A DNA stretch of 64,000 nucleotides. Origin: SHAN690 sp038131955. Lineage in GTDB: Bacteria > Bacteroidota > Bacteroidia > Flavobacteriales_G > Salibacteraceae. Location: assembly GCA_038131955.1 (NCBI GenBank), contig JAYPQK010000002.1:62001-126000 (forward strand), written 5' to 3'. The notes under the pieces are model-generated. The model ran no database searches, was not told where the DNA came from, and worked only from the letters and a program-made list of their open reading frames with translations. Shown one piece after another: positions 51,420 through 61,009 of this stretch. The translations under genes and the position numbers were made by a program. Each line of letters opens with the position of its first letter. Positions within the stretch are counted from its first letter, which is position 1.

Positions 51420-52748
51420 TTATTCAACCAGGTCATCTTCAGCGCCGTGAGTCAATGCCTTGAGTCGCTTCACAAAGACAAGTAGAAGGGCGCCAAAGAG
51501 TCCACAAAAGATCGCCACGCCCGAGAAGACTTCTAGGGCTCCCGCACTTTCTGCAGCTTCACCGATCATGCCGGCCAGCTTGTTTCCAAGTCCTGTCACA
51601 GCGAAATACGCTCCCATCATGAAGCTCGCGTACTTAGCCGGGGCTAGTTTCGTGATGAAGGAAAGGGCAATTGGCGAGCTGCTCAGTTCCCCAACAACGT
51701 GAAGGAAATAGCTTAACAGGAGCCAATACAAGCTTGCCTTTTCAAGTGCCAACACACTGACTTCATAGGCAGCTCCCACTAGAGCGAGGAAGCCAAAACC
51801 CATGATGATGGTGCCAATACCCATCTTAAAGATGGCAGAAGACTCTTTCTTCTTTCTTTTCCACCACAACCAGAAGGCTGCCATTGGTGCACCAAGGATG
51901 ATCACGTAGAATGCATGCAGGGATTGCAGGAAACTTGCGGGGATCTCGTACCCAAAGACCACCCGATCCACCGTCTGCTTAGCATAGAGATTCATGAATC
52001 CACCTGCTTGTTCATAGGCTCCCCAGAAGACGATCATGATGATGAACGACAACATCAAAACGATCATACGGTCCTTCTCGATCTTGGTGAGTGGCTTTGA
52101 CATTAGTTCTTTGGATTCTTCTGAACGGTGATGAGATTCTCCGACTCCAACCAAGTACTTCTGCCCAAAGACATAGACGATTTGGCCTAGTATCATCCCA
52201 AAGCCCGCCAAACTGAAGCCTAGGTGCCAATCGATTACCTCACCGAAGTAACCCACCAGCAGCGGAGCGGAAAAAGCCCCGATGTTGATTCCGATATAAA
52301 AGATCGTGAAACCCGCATCCCTTTTCGGGTCACCTTGACGGTATAGTCCGCCTACCATGGTGCTGATATTTGGTTTCAATGCTCCGACGCCGGAGACAAT
52401 GAGTATCAAACCAGCCGCAAAGGCGTAGATCGAGTCAATAGCGAGTACAAATTGCCCGATGATTATTAGCACGCCACCTAAGAGAACCGCCTTTTTCTGT
52501 CCGATGAGTCGGTCTGCTAGAAGTCCACCGGGTATACTCATCATGTAGACAAGCATGGTGTACCAACCATAAAGCTCGAGAGCGGAGGTGTTGTCCCAAC
52601 CCAATCCTGGATTCTTGCCTTGCGTCTCTGCGGTGAGGTAGAGTACCAAGATGGCGCGCATTCCATAGTAGGAGAAACGCTCCCATAGTTCGGTGAAGAA
52701 TAGTACGAAAAGACCAACGGGGTGTCCGAGTAGAGTTCGATTTTCCAT
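51420..52748 (-). CDS. POT-family proton-dependent oligopeptide transporter
   Basis: 442 residues from the ATG at 52748, before the family-like NRTLLGHPVGL; starts at 52757 and 52811 are possible. The PTR2 signature ELWERFSYYGMRAILVLYL near the N-terminus includes the E(x)xER motif used for proton coupling. About 12 or more transmembrane segments follow, and an ASFMMGAYFAVTGLG segment. It would import di- and tripeptides. It leads a run with the LysE exporter, 2 bp downstream. Confidence 0.93.
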   Translation of the reverse strand: MENRTLLGHPVGLFVLFFTELWERFSYYGMRAILVLYLTAETQGKNPGLGWDNTSALELYGWYTMLVYMMSIPGGLLADRLIGQKKAVLLGGVLIIIGQFVLAIDSIYAFAAGLILIVSGVGALKPNISTMVGGLYRQGDPKRDAGFTIFYIGINIGAFSAPLLVGYFGEVIDWHLGFSLAGFGMILGQIVYVFGQKYLVGVGESHHRSEESKELMSKPLTKIEKDRMIVLMLSFIIMIVFWGAYEQAGGFMNLYAKQTVDRVVFGYEIPASFLQSLHAFYVIILGAPMAAFWLWWKRKKKESSAIFKMGIGTIIMGFGFLALVGAAYEVSVLALEKASLYWLLLSYFLHVVGELSSSPIALSFITKLAPAKYASFMMGAYFAVTGLGNKLAGMIGEAAESAGALEVFSGVAIFCGLFGALLLVFVKRLKALTHGAEDDLVE

Positions 52749-52816
52749 AGTAAGCATTGCAGATGAAGCGCTGAAAGTATATTCTTGAATCGGAACAACT
52801 TCAATTTCCATTCAGA

Positions 52817-53304
52817 ATGTTCAGAATACCCAGGTCTTCGGATTCAACTGCCGTCGTTTCGATCATGAACGAAGCGATTGAGGAAAGGCGGAACGCTTAC
52901 TTGGTTCCGTTTTCGAAGGAAGATGGTGAGAAATTGTTCAATGAATTAAGTGGCAGAGCTCGCTATATGTGTATTGTCGAAGAAGATTCGATTCTAGGAT
53001 GGGGGACCCTCACCGATTACCGAGGTGGGCGAGGGGCATTGTCATCCAGCGCCGAGATCACCTTTTACCTGGGCGACCCGGTCGTGGAAAAGGTCTTGGG
53101 AAGAAACTGGTCTCTCATCTTGAAGAGGTAGCTCTTGAGCAGCGCATTCAACATATCATTGCCATCCTTTTGGATGACAATCTACCGAGTCAGAGGCTCC
53201 TCCATAGAATGCGCTATGAAGTTTGGGCCAATTTCGAGGGAATCGCCCACTTCCCGGATGGAGATCGGGGGCATATGTACGTGGGTAAACACCTTATAAA
53301 ATGA
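52817..53304 (+). pseudogene. GNAT acetyltransferase disrupted by a frameshift
   Basis: Two overlapping frames together encode one GNAT N-acetyltransferase of the phosphinothricin-acetyltransferase-like group. The first frame (from 52817) gives the fold up to ITFYLGDP, then runs into a stop at 53131. The second resumes the acetyl-CoA loop as RGKGLGKKLVSHLEE and ends with SQRLLHRMRYEVWANFEGIAHF. The shift lies near 53078-53086 and fits loss of one base. The gene would be intact if a base is restored, so an assembly error should be excluded first. Confidence 0.85.
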
Positions 53305-53470
53305 CGTGCCCCAGGCGATCGACTTTAGGAAATCGTCTACCTGGAACGGATAGTGGCAGAAAGCAAGAAAAACGGGCTATGGAGAAGAGGTGGAGGGTGA
53401 TGTTTCTAACGTTGGGAAATGACCTGAATCATTACGATTCGCTTGACCGTAAAAGTCCTTTGAAGGATGA

Positions 53471-53893
53471 ATGATGAACCAAATCACTGACATAGCAATT
53501 GTTCCGGCATACCGTTCCGTCTACGAGACAGGAATCGACGAGAAACACATAGATCATTCTAATGAGCCGTATATCGAAATGGATGTACTTACCAAAACTT
53601 TTCTGGTCAAAGGCCGATCTTACCCAATTCACCCTCGGATCTTTTTTGCCGATGTTTTTCTGTGGTTGGAGATCTATTCCTTGAGTCCTCTTAAGGCGCA
53701 GGAACTGAGAGTGAGTTTGAGTGGGTTCAATGCTGCGTCTGCTCTGCATTTGTTGAAGATCTTTGAAATGTGGCTGAGCATCGAAAAAGACAACACCGTA
53801 GTATGGGAGTTCAGCACCGTCCGAGATGAAATGTATGATGCCGGTCTTGAGTTTAGAGATATGGTAGGGGACCGATTCGAACTCGTGCTATAA
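53471..53893 (+). CDS. SiaC-like (DUF1987) protein, phosphosite Thr apparently replaced
   Basis: A 140-residue protein resembling SiaC, an anti-sigma-factor-antagonist-like protein of the SiaABCD system. VKGRSYPIHPRIFFADVFLWLE and VVWEFSTVRDEMYDAGLEF are in the family positions. In P. aeruginosa SiaC a conserved Thr in the FNT motif is phosphorylated by SiaB; here the equivalent reads FNAAS (86-90), with Ala88. If the alignment is right, this copy cannot be switched by the known kinase. Its partner is unknown. The tandem SiaB gene at 10.7 kb is the only kinase candidate in view. Confidence 0.65.
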   Translation: MMNQITDIAIVPAYRSVYETGIDEKHIDHSNEPYIEMDVLTKTFLVKGRSYPIHPRIFFADVFLWLEIYSLSPLKAQELRVSLSGFNAASALHLLKIFEMWLSIEKDNTVVWEFSTVRDEMYDAGLEFRDMVGDRFELVL

Positions 53894-53900
53894 GCGGCAT

Positions 53901-53932
53901 AAAAAAACCGGAGACATGAAGATGACTCCGGT
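53901..53932 (-). terminator. Intrinsic terminator on the minus strand
   Basis: On the minus strand ACCGGAG and CTCCGGT pair around a 12-base loop, followed by a T run. It would end the small gene at 53956. On the plus strand it closes the SiaC-like gene without a T run. Confidence 0.8.
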
Positions 53933-53955
53933 AGGCTACATAAATAGGTCGCTGA

Positions 53956-54153
53956 TCAGTGAGGTTGTCCGTTATACCACAGGACGTCCAATAGCTTTTC
54001 TTTTAGCGTTTCCGGTTCCTTTCGATCACGGTAAGGATCATACAGATGGGTAAGATGCTCAAACACCTCATCCTGATGCAAATGGAATTTGCTGGCCAAG
54101 GTGTGAGCCATATCCACTTTCGCTGGGTCGTGGCGATCGAAGAACTCTCTCAA
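53956..54153 (-). CDS. Small protein of unknown function
   Basis: A 65-codon frame starting with TTG at 54153. The same reading frame stays open upstream to about 54224 and reads plausibly (VAIHYKKEEFEKR) although no ATG, GTG or TTG is found there. It is rich in His, Asp and Glu with a DPAKVDMAHTLA segment. It is followed by a strong terminator, supporting a real gene. No family is recognised. Confidence 0.45.
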   Translation of the reverse strand: MREFFDRHDPAKVDMAHTLASKFHLHQDEVFEHLTHLYDPYRDRKEPETLKEKLLDVLWYNGQPH

Positions 54154-54306
54154 TCGCTTCTCAAACTCTTCTTTCTTGTAATGTATGGCTACGTTGTTTT
54201 GGTTAAGAACAAATTTCTGCTACCTCAAGCGAATAAAACCTGACTGTCGTCGTCTGTTTAACTTATTCTTGCCAGGTTTGTAGTTCAATAAGAAAAGCAA
54301 CTAAAC

Positions 54307-55119
54307 ATGAATTCAGCCCCAAGATTTTTAATACCCATCATCGTAATAGCGGTTATTGTCATTTACGTGCTCGCAACCTCGACCAAAACCATCGAGTCGG
54401 GAAAAGCGGGAGTGCTCTACAGAAAATTTGGAGGAGGTGTCGATACATCGCAAACCTTCTCAGAAGGCTTCCATATCATCGCTCCTTGGAATACCATGTT
54501 CATCTATGAAGTGCGTCAGCAGGAGATATTTGAACAGATGGCGGTATTATCTTCCAATGGATTGGATATTCAGTTGGATGGATCCGTTTGGTATCAGCCT
54601 AAGTACGATCAACTTGGTAAACTTCATAAAGAGAAGGGCGAAAACTATGTGGATAGGATCATCAAGCCTGCAATCCGCTCTGCAACTCGAAGTGTTGTTG
54701 GACGCTACACACCAGAACAGATCTATTCAAGCAAGCGTGACGTCATTCAGCAAGAGATTTTCGAGGAGACCAAGCGAATAGTGGATGACCAGTATCTTCA
54801 GATCAACAGCGTGCTAGTTCGTGATGTAACACTGCCACCTACGATCAAAGAAGCTATCGAGCGAAAACTACGCCAAGAGCAGGAGTCCCTTGAATATGAG
54901 TTTAGGCTGGAGAAGGCAAAGAAAGAAGCAGAGCGCCAGAAGATCGAATCGGAGGGGAAGGCCACAGCAAATAGGATACTAAGCGCATCAATCACAGACA
55001 ATATCCTGAAGGAGAAGGGTATCGAGGCGACCTTGAAATTGGCTGAATCCAATAATTCCAAGGTGATTGTGATCGGTTCGGGTGACGATGGATTACCCCT
55101 GATTCTCAACGGCAACTGA
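54307..55119 (+). CDS. Prohibitin-family SPFH protein
   Basis: A 270-residue membrane-anchored scaffold. A single N-terminal helix (about 5-23) precedes the SPFH domain (about 24-190), with TKTIESGKAGVLYRKF and YTPEQIYSSKR, and a coiled coil (about 190-240) rich in Glu, Arg and Lys. Prohibitins form rings at the membrane and are linked in bacteria to membrane stress and the FtsH protease. It lies alone between unrelated genes. The location of the domain relative to the membrane is not fixed by sequence. Confidence 0.9.
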   Translation: MNSAPRFLIPIIVIAVIVIYVLATSTKTIESGKAGVLYRKFGGGVDTSQTFSEGFHIIAPWNTMFIYEVRQQEIFEQMAVLSSNGLDIQLDGSVWYQPKYDQLGKLHKEKGENYVDRIIKPAIRSATRSVVGRYTPEQIYSSKRDVIQQEIFEETKRIVDDQYLQINSVLVRDVTLPPTIKEAIERKLRQEQESLEYEFRLEKAKKEAERQKIESEGKATANRILSASITDNILKEKGIEATLKLAESNNSKVIVIGSGDDGLPLILNGN

Positions 55120-55184
55120 TCAAATTTTCCTGCGTCATTGCTGTAGACCTTTGGTATAAAATGTACCTTGGTCAACATCCCGAT

Positions 55185-58139
55185 ATGAATTCATTCATGA
55201 GGCCTTTACTGACCGTTCGAGCATTGATGATTGCCGTCGTGCTCTCCATGTTCTCGGTGGTGCCTGCAAAGGCTCAAGTTCCAACGGTGCAAGACTGCCT
55301 GGGGGCCATTCCCATCTGCCAAGACTCCATCACCATTAGCTTCAATCACAATGGCATGGGTAACTATTCCAATGAGATTTGGAATGTGTCGTCATGCTAT
55401 GCCCCTGAACAACGGAGTGTATGGTTCAAGTTTACCGTACAATCGGCCGGATTACTCCGCTTTGAGATCAACCCTACGAACACGAATCAAGATCACGACT
55501 GGACCTTATTCGATATGACAGGTGTGGCTTGTTCTACATTGTCGACCTATGCGGGAGCCTCTAGTGCCATGGTGCGTAGCAACACTTGGGGGGCGTTTGG
55601 ATTCAATGGATCTACCGGAGTGAGTACTCCCAACGGAGGTTCCGGGACTTGCAATGGGCCAGGAACTACCAACGGACCCAAATGGTGTGCAGACCTTTCG
55701 GTGTCGGTGGGCAGCACGTACTACTTGCACATCACCAACTGGACCGGTACGGTCTACGGATTCACGATCGACTTCTCTTCTTCGACAGCTTCTCTTTTCG
55801 ATGAAATTCCACCCGCGTTTGACACGTTGGGGTCGTCGGTCAACTGTTCTGCATTCGATAGTGTGGTCGTTGCTTTCGATGAGGCGATCCTGTGTAGTTC
55901 TCTTCAGACCGGAGACTTCCAGTTGTCAGGACCCAACGGTAATCATACGATCACTAGCGTAAGCGGAGTAAACTGCCTAGGGGGTATAGCTACCTCGGTA
56001 GTAGTACATTTTTCTCCCGCTGTTTCTGCGGTCGGGCAATACGAACTCACCATTCAGCCCGGAGCGGGGTATGTTGAGGATCTGTGTGGTAACCTCGATA
56101 CCGCTGATACCATGAGCTTCTATGTGGACGGGATCATAGAAACCAACATCACACCCACGCACCTCCTATGCTGGAATGAGTGTGATGGTGCAGCAGCAGT
56201 TGGCGTTACAGGAGGCGCTCAACCTTATGCGTATGATTGGAGTACGGGAGGAACAACCGCCTCCATTTCGAATCTCTGCGCCGGTGCCTACACCCTGACC
56301 TTGACCGATGACGTGGGGTGCGAAGTGCTTGATTCCATAGAGATCACGGAGCCTGACGACATCTTGACCACGTTGCTTTCTCAATACAAGACATCGTGTC
56401 CGAATACCACTAACTGTGACGGTGGTGCGGAAGTAGTCGCGTCCGGTGGAGTAGGACCCTATTTCTATCAATGGAGTTCAGGTGAAACAGGAGCTCAGCC
56501 CTCAGCGCTGTGCCAAGGATTAAACTATGTGACCATAACAGATGCAAATGGCTGTTTGGATACGCTCGAAGTGGATATTGAAACACCAGATACCATCGGA
56601 ACGATCGGGAATGGGGATACCATGATCTGTATCAGCAACAGTACATCGATCGCGGCATCTGCTACGGGTGGGACACCACCTTACAATTACATCTGGCATC
56701 GAAACAACCTGAACGGACAGGTGATCTCCACGAGCCAGGTGACTAACGTCTCTCCGGATACCACAACGAACTACACCGTACAAGTGGTGGATGACAAGGG
56801 TTGTATTGGTGATACGGATCGCGTGCTCATAAAGGTGCGGCCTGAACTTGGATTGATCTTACCTGATGTGGATACGATCTGTCCTTATGACACGATCGAC
56901 ATTACCGTTGCCGGAACCGGAGGCGACTCGATCTACACCTATGCTTGGGGTACAGGGCAATTCGGCACTACGATCACGATCAGCCCTGATGAGCCACGCT
57001 GGTATCCGATCACGGTGACCGATGCTTGCGGCACTCCTGCCTATGCGGATAGTATTTGGATCCAAGTAGGAGGCTATTCTCCTATCAATGCATCGATACG
57101 TACGGAGGATGACTCGATCTGTGCAGGTGAATCGGTCTATCTCATCGCTTCCGGTCGTGGAGGATGGAAGGGGCCGGATCAGTATGTGTTCGACTGGGGG
57201 CATACCACAGACCAGAATCCGATCCAATTTGTACGTCCCAAAACCACCACAACATACATCGCAACCATCTCTGATCTCTGTCTTTCAGAGCCCGGAACGG
57301 CTATGCTGACCGTGCACGTTGGAAACGTCGAGCAACCGCGAGTCGATGCCGACCCTCATGAGATCTGCGGCCCTTCGGATGTCAAGGTCTTCTTGGAGGA
57401 GAAAGTGGATGGCTCGCGATACGACTGGTACTTTTCCGATGGCAGCTCATTCTTGATGTATCCTAACGACACGCTTTCACGCTACTTTGACGAGACTTGG
57501 TGCTACGACGTGAGTCTTGAAGTGACCACGGCGTTTGGCTGCGTGAGCAGAACGGATTACCCGTGTTTGTTCGACATATTGCCACTACCAAGTGCAAACT
57601 TCACATTCGACCCTGAACACCCGACCAATAAGAATCCTTTTGCCTCAGTGATCAATACTTCCTTGAATGCGGATGAATGGACCTGGTTCATTGGTGGAGA
57701 CACGATCGAAAGCGTTGAGACTGTCTATCGCTACTTCGACGAGCATGGAAATGACAGTATCGTGACCTTGGCGGTAAGAAGTAAAGAGGGCTGCGAGGAT
57801 ACCCTTACGCGTACCATTCCTTTCAAGATGGAAACCCTGCTCTATTATCCTTCGAGCTTCACGCCGAATGAGGATGGACTCAACGATGCCTTTGGAATTG
57901 TAGGAGAGGCTATTGGTCAAGTCGACTTCTTGCTCGAAGTCTATGACCGATGGGGAAAGGTGGTCTTCTCATCTGAAGATCCAACCCAACATTGGGATGG
58001 TAAGGATGGTGCGGGATACTATGTACCTCTTGGTACCTATCCTTTCGTGTTGAGGTACCGTGATCACTTTGGAGAAATCAAGGTTGTACGCGACCAAGTG
58101 ATCGTTTCCAAGTCCGGAAAGAAGGTCGGATTGCGATAG
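55185..58139 (+). CDS. T9SS type B-sorted adhesin-like protein with SprB repeats
   Basis: 984 residues from the ATG at 55185 (the frame opens 8 codons earlier). A signal peptide ends near VVPAKAQ. A Cys-bearing N-terminal domain (about 30-200), an Ig-like/SprB-type repeat region (about 330-560, each with ASGGVGPYFYQWSSGE or similar) and a PKD-like domain (about 740-880) follow. The last 90 residues, starting at YYPSSFTPNEDGLNDAFGI, form the type B T9SS sorting domain. That domain directs export by the type IX system and often attachment to the surface, so the product likely mediates adhesion or gliding. Confidence 0.85.
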   Translation: MNSFMRPLLTVRALMIAVVLSMFSVVPAKAQVPTVQDCLGAIPICQDSITISFNHNGMGNYSNEIWNVSSCYAPEQRSVWFKFTVQSAGLLRFEINPTNTNQDHDWTLFDMTGVACSTLSTYAGASSAMVRSNTWGAFGFNGSTGVSTPNGGSGTCNGPGTTNGPKWCADLSVSVGSTYYLHITNWTGTVYGFTIDFSSSTASLFDEIPPAFDTLGSSVNCSAFDSVVVAFDEAILCSSLQTGDFQLSGPNGNHTITSVSGVNCLGGIATSVVVHFSPAVSAVGQYELTIQPGAGYVEDLCGNLDTADTMSFYVDGIIETNITPTHLLCWNECDGAAAVGVTGGAQPYAYDWSTGGTTASISNLCAGAYTLTLTDDVGCEVLDSIEITEPDDILTTLLSQYKTSCPNTTNCDGGAEVVASGGVGPYFYQWSSGETGAQPSALCQGLNYVTITDANGCLDTLEVDIETPDTIGTIGNGDTMICISNSTSIAASATGGTPPYNYIWHRNNLNGQVISTSQVTNVSPDTTTNYTVQVVDDKGCIGDTDRVLIKVRPELGLILPDVDTICPYDTIDITVAGTGGDSIYTYAWGTGQFGTTITISPDEPRWYPITVTDACGTPAYADSIWIQVGGYSPINASIRTEDDSICAGESVYLIASGRGGWKGPDQYVFDWGHTTDQNPIQFVRPKTTTTYIATISDLCLSEPGTAMLTVHVGNVEQPRVDADPHEICGPSDVKVFLEEKVDGSRYDWYFSDGSSFLMYPNDTLSRYFDETWCYDVSLEVTTAFGCVSRTDYPCLFDILPLPSANFTFDPEHPTNKNPFASVINTSLNADEWTWFIGGDTIESVETVYRYFDEHGNDSIVTLAVRSKEGCEDTLTRTIPFKMETLLYYPSSFTPNEDGLNDAFGIVGEAIGQVDFLLEVYDRWGKVVFSSEDPTQHWDGKDGAGYYVPLGTYPFVLRYRDHFGEIKVVRDQVIVSKSGKKVGLR

Positions 58140-58199
58140 GTCAACCGTCTATTTTTCGTTTCTTTGTGCGGTAGGTGAAAGCTAAAATCTACTTGCTTC

Positions 58200-59504
58200 A
58201 TGGATATTCTATTGTTGTTGGTTGGTGTTGGAATTGGAGTCGTGATTGGTTATCTTCTCTCTCGTGTTTTGGGGAAGAAAGAAGATACCAGTACAGATGA
58301 AACGCTGGTTTCCCGGGAGCGATTTGAGGACACTCGTGAGCAGCTAAAGAAAGCGGAAGAAGAGAAGGGTCAGTCGGACGCCGAAGTATTAAGGCTGAAT
58401 ACGGAGCTGAGCAAATGGCAAGAGCGTCATGATCAATTAGAGAATCGACTGAAGGAACAGAAAGGGGAGTTGGAAGTCTTGCAGGAAAAATTCAAGAATG
58501 ACTTTAAGGTATTGGCTCAAGAGGTCTTGGAGAAGACAGGGCAGGCATTTAAAGAGCAGAACAAAGAGCAATTAGGAACGCTGCTAGCTCCATTCAAGGA
58601 GAAGCTTCAAACCTTTGAAAAGAAGGTAGAGGAGACGTATGAGAAGAGCAAAGCGGAGACCATCTCACTGAAAACCGAGGTCAAACAGTTGAGCGAGCAG
58701 AGTGCCAAGCTGGCCAAGGATGCCGAAAACCTGACCAACGCACTCAAGAGCGACGTGAAAGCCCAAGGTAATTGGGGGGAAGTGGTACTGGAACGCATCC
58801 TTGAAAAGAGCGGTTTGACCAAGAATCAGGAGTACTTCATCCAGCAAAGCATCACAACTGAAGACGGGAAGCGCTATCAGCCGGACGTTGTGATCAAGTT
58901 GCCGGACGATAAGAATGTCATCGTCGACTCAAAGGTTTCGTTGGTCGCGTATGAGCGCTTCGCTTCCTCCGAGACCGCTGAAGAACAGCAAGGACACCTC
59001 AAAGAGCACATCGCATCGATCAAGGCCCACGTGAAGGGTCTAGGAGAGAAGAACTACCAGAACCTCTACGGTGTTGATGGATTGGACTTCGTGCTCTTGT
59101 TCGTTCCGATCGAAGGGGCCTTCTCAACAGCGGTGCAGGCTGATAACAGTCTTTTTCAGGATGCCTTTGATCGCAATGTGGTGATCGTGTCCACGTCCAC
59201 CTTGCTGGCTACGCTGCGTACCATCGCCAGCATTTGGAAGCAGGAGAAGCAGACTCAAAACGCCTTGGAGATCGCCAGACAAGGAGGAAATCTCTACGAC
59301 AAGTTCGTAGGCTTAACCGAAGATCTACTCGCCTTGGGTCGACATATGGATACAGCGAAGAAGTCCTACGAAGGAGCCATGAACAAGCTCTCCACCGGAA
59401 CGGGGAGTCTCGTCACCCGGGCTGAAAGCCTCCGCAAGCTTGGGTTGAAGACAAGCAAGCAGGTAGATCAGAAGCTTTTGGATCGAGCAGGGGATAACGA
59501 CTAA
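58200..59504 (+). CDS. rmuC: DNA recombination protein RmuC
   Basis: A 434-residue protein that in E. coli limits recombination between inverted repeats. A transmembrane helix (about 3-19) is followed by a long coiled coil (about 30-180). The nuclease-like RmuC domain (about 190-390) has YQPDVVIKLPDDKNVIVDSK with the PD-(D/E)xK-like Asp and Lys. A helical tail ends the protein. A hairpin overlaps its stop codon. Confidence 0.95.
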   Translation: MDILLLLVGVGIGVVIGYLLSRVLGKKEDTSTDETLVSRERFEDTREQLKKAEEEKGQSDAEVLRLNTELSKWQERHDQLENRLKEQKGELEVLQEKFKNDFKVLAQEVLEKTGQAFKEQNKEQLGTLLAPFKEKLQTFEKKVEETYEKSKAETISLKTEVKQLSEQSAKLAKDAENLTNALKSDVKAQGNWGEVVLERILEKSGLTKNQEYFIQQSITTEDGKRYQPDVVIKLPDDKNVIVDSKVSLVAYERFASSETAEEQQGHLKEHIASIKAHVKGLGEKNYQNLYGVDGLDFVLLFVPIEGAFSTAVQADNSLFQDAFDRNVVIVSTSTLLATLRTIASIWKQEKQTQNALEIARQGGNLYDKFVGLTEDLLALGRHMDTAKKSYEGAMNKLSTGTGSLVTRAESLRKLGLKTSKQVDQKLLDRAGDND

Positions 59505-59528
59505 AGCTCACCGAAGTGGGCTTTAGTC
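59499..59528. terminator. Hairpin between the convergent rmuC and helicase genes
   Basis: A 13-pair stem (GACTAAAGCTCAC with GTGGGCTTTAGTC, one G-U) and CGAA loop contains the rmuC stop codon. There is no T run on either strand, so termination may rely on collision or Rho. Confidence 0.6.
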
Positions 59529-59550
59529 AGATTGTATCTCAAGGATTCAG

Positions 59551-60795
59551 TTACGCCGCTACAAACGTGAGCGCCACACCTTTCTTTCCGGCACGTCCTG
59601 TACGGCCAATGCGGTGAATGTAGCTGTCATAGGTCTGTGGCATCTCGTAGTTGATCACGTGGGTCACGTCAGAAACGTCAATACCTCGTGAGGCAACATC
59701 AGTGGCTACCATTACGCTGGCCTTTCCAGTTTTGAATCGCTTCAAAGCGGTCTGACGAGCGGCTTGGGTCTTATCACCGTGGATCTCCACAGCGTTGATG
59801 CCTCGATCGTTGAGCTGCTTGCACAGACGTGCTACTCGACGCTTGGTCTCTTCAAACACCAACACCTTCTCAAAGGATGGGTCAGAAATGAGATCGGTGA
59901 GCATGGAGAACTTGTGATCGTCCGGTCCGACGCGTACCACGTCTTGCTCTACGCTATCGCTAGAGGTCAAACCAGTACTTACCTTGACCATAACTGGGTC
60001 ATGTAAGATCTCATCGATCAATCGCTCCTGCGTCTTATCCAAGGTAGCAGAGAAAAGGAGGGAATGACGACGACCTTCCATCATGTTTATGATGCGCATC
60101 ACGTCTTTTTCAAATCCCATGTCAAGCATGCGATCAAATTCGTCCAATACCAACGTGTGGAATTTTCGAAGGTTGATCTGCTTTCGCTGGGCAAGGTCCA
60201 ATAGTCGACCTGGTGTAGCTACCACCACGTGTGCATTTCTGCGCAATGCGTGGATGTCACGATTGATGTTCGTACCGCCGATGAAGCAATGGCTGTATAG
60301 TCTCAAACCATCGGTCATGCTTCTGAACTCCTCCTGTACTTGGGTAGCCAACTCACGCGTTGGTACCAAAACCAATGCGTACGGATTGCCTGCTCCTTTC
60401 TGGAGTTCTTCAATGATCGGAATAAGGAAGGCTCCGGTCTTTCCGGTTCCGGTTTGTGCAATACCCAGCATGTCACGACCGTCGAGCAACGGCTCTAAGG
60501 TGCGGTCTTGAATTTCGGTTGGGTATTCAAATCCTTTCTTGGTCAAGCATCGAATGATCTTCGGGTCGATCGGCAATTCTGCGATGGTGCGTGTAGGTTC
60601 ATAAGGAACCTCTGCTACGTCCACTGCCTTCTTGATCATCATGCTTGGATCTAGTGATGATGGCTTTCTGTTGCCTCGTCGAGATCGATTGTTTGATCTA
60701 CGTCCGTTGCTTGGCTTTGCTCCGGCTTGGCCATGAGCAGGTGAGGGGCGACGACCGTTCTTAGACGGACGACGTCTTTTGTTATTACTATTCAT
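59551..60795 (-). CDS. DEAD-box RNA helicase, RhlE-type
   Basis: A 414-residue ATP-dependent RNA helicase. The N-terminal 45 residues are basic, rich in Lys, Arg and Asn, for RNA binding. The core has motif I AQTGTGKT, DEFD (a variant of DEAD) in VLDEFDRML, SAT in LLFSATLD and the motif VI HRIGRTGRAGK. Such helicases remodel RNA in cold or during ribosome assembly. The leader of about 200 nt (60796-61003) contains extensive pairing just upstream of the ATG, so expression may be temperature- or autoregulated. Confidence 0.92.
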   Translation of the reverse strand: MNSNNKRRRPSKNGRRPSPAHGQAGAKPSNGRRSNNRSRRGNRKPSSLDPSMMIKKAVDVAEVPYEPTRTIAELPIDPKIIRCLTKKGFEYPTEIQDRTLEPLLDGRDMLGIAQTGTGKTGAFLIPIIEELQKGAGNPYALVLVPTRELATQVQEEFRSMTDGLRLYSHCFIGGTNINRDIHALRRNAHVVVATPGRLLDLAQRKQINLRKFHTLVLDEFDRMLDMGFEKDVMRIINMMEGRRHSLLFSATLDKTQERLIDEILHDPVMVKVSTGLTSSDSVEQDVVRVGPDDHKFSMLTDLISDPSFEKVLVFEETKRRVARLCKQLNDRGINAVEIHGDKTQAARQTALKRFKTGKASVMVATDVASRGIDVSDVTHVINYEMPQTYDSYIHRIGRTGRAGKKGVALTFVAA

Positions 60796-61003
60796 AAAGG
60801 AATTAGAGCTGTTGATTTATAGCTCTTGATGCGGGCTCCGCGCTTGGCTCGGCTTGGGTTGAAATGAATTTCGTGGACCGTCTTCGAACGTATTGCGCGC
60901 ATACTTTCGATGTCTTTATCGCTGACACTCAGGGTGTCTAGCCCGCATCGAAAACGATCCCATCGACGCGATGTCCGGGTTGGATCACGATCTCCCCGGA
61001 AAG
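60796..61003 (-). ncRNA. Long structured 5' leader of the helicase gene (candidate cis-regulatory RNA)
   Basis: Between the predicted start site and the ATG are about 208 bases without coding sequence. A perfect 10-bp inverted repeat (GATGCGGGCT at 60828 with AGCCCGCATC at 60940) closes a domain of about 120 bases. Inner hairpins include GACAC/GTGTC near 60923 and GAAAT/ATTTC near 60870. A six-pair hairpin (AGAGCT/AGCTCT, 60806-60827) lies about 10 bases from the start codon. That suggests a folded leader RNA that may control translation. The exact fold was traced by eye. Confidence 0.5.
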
Positions 61004-61009
61004 ATGGTG

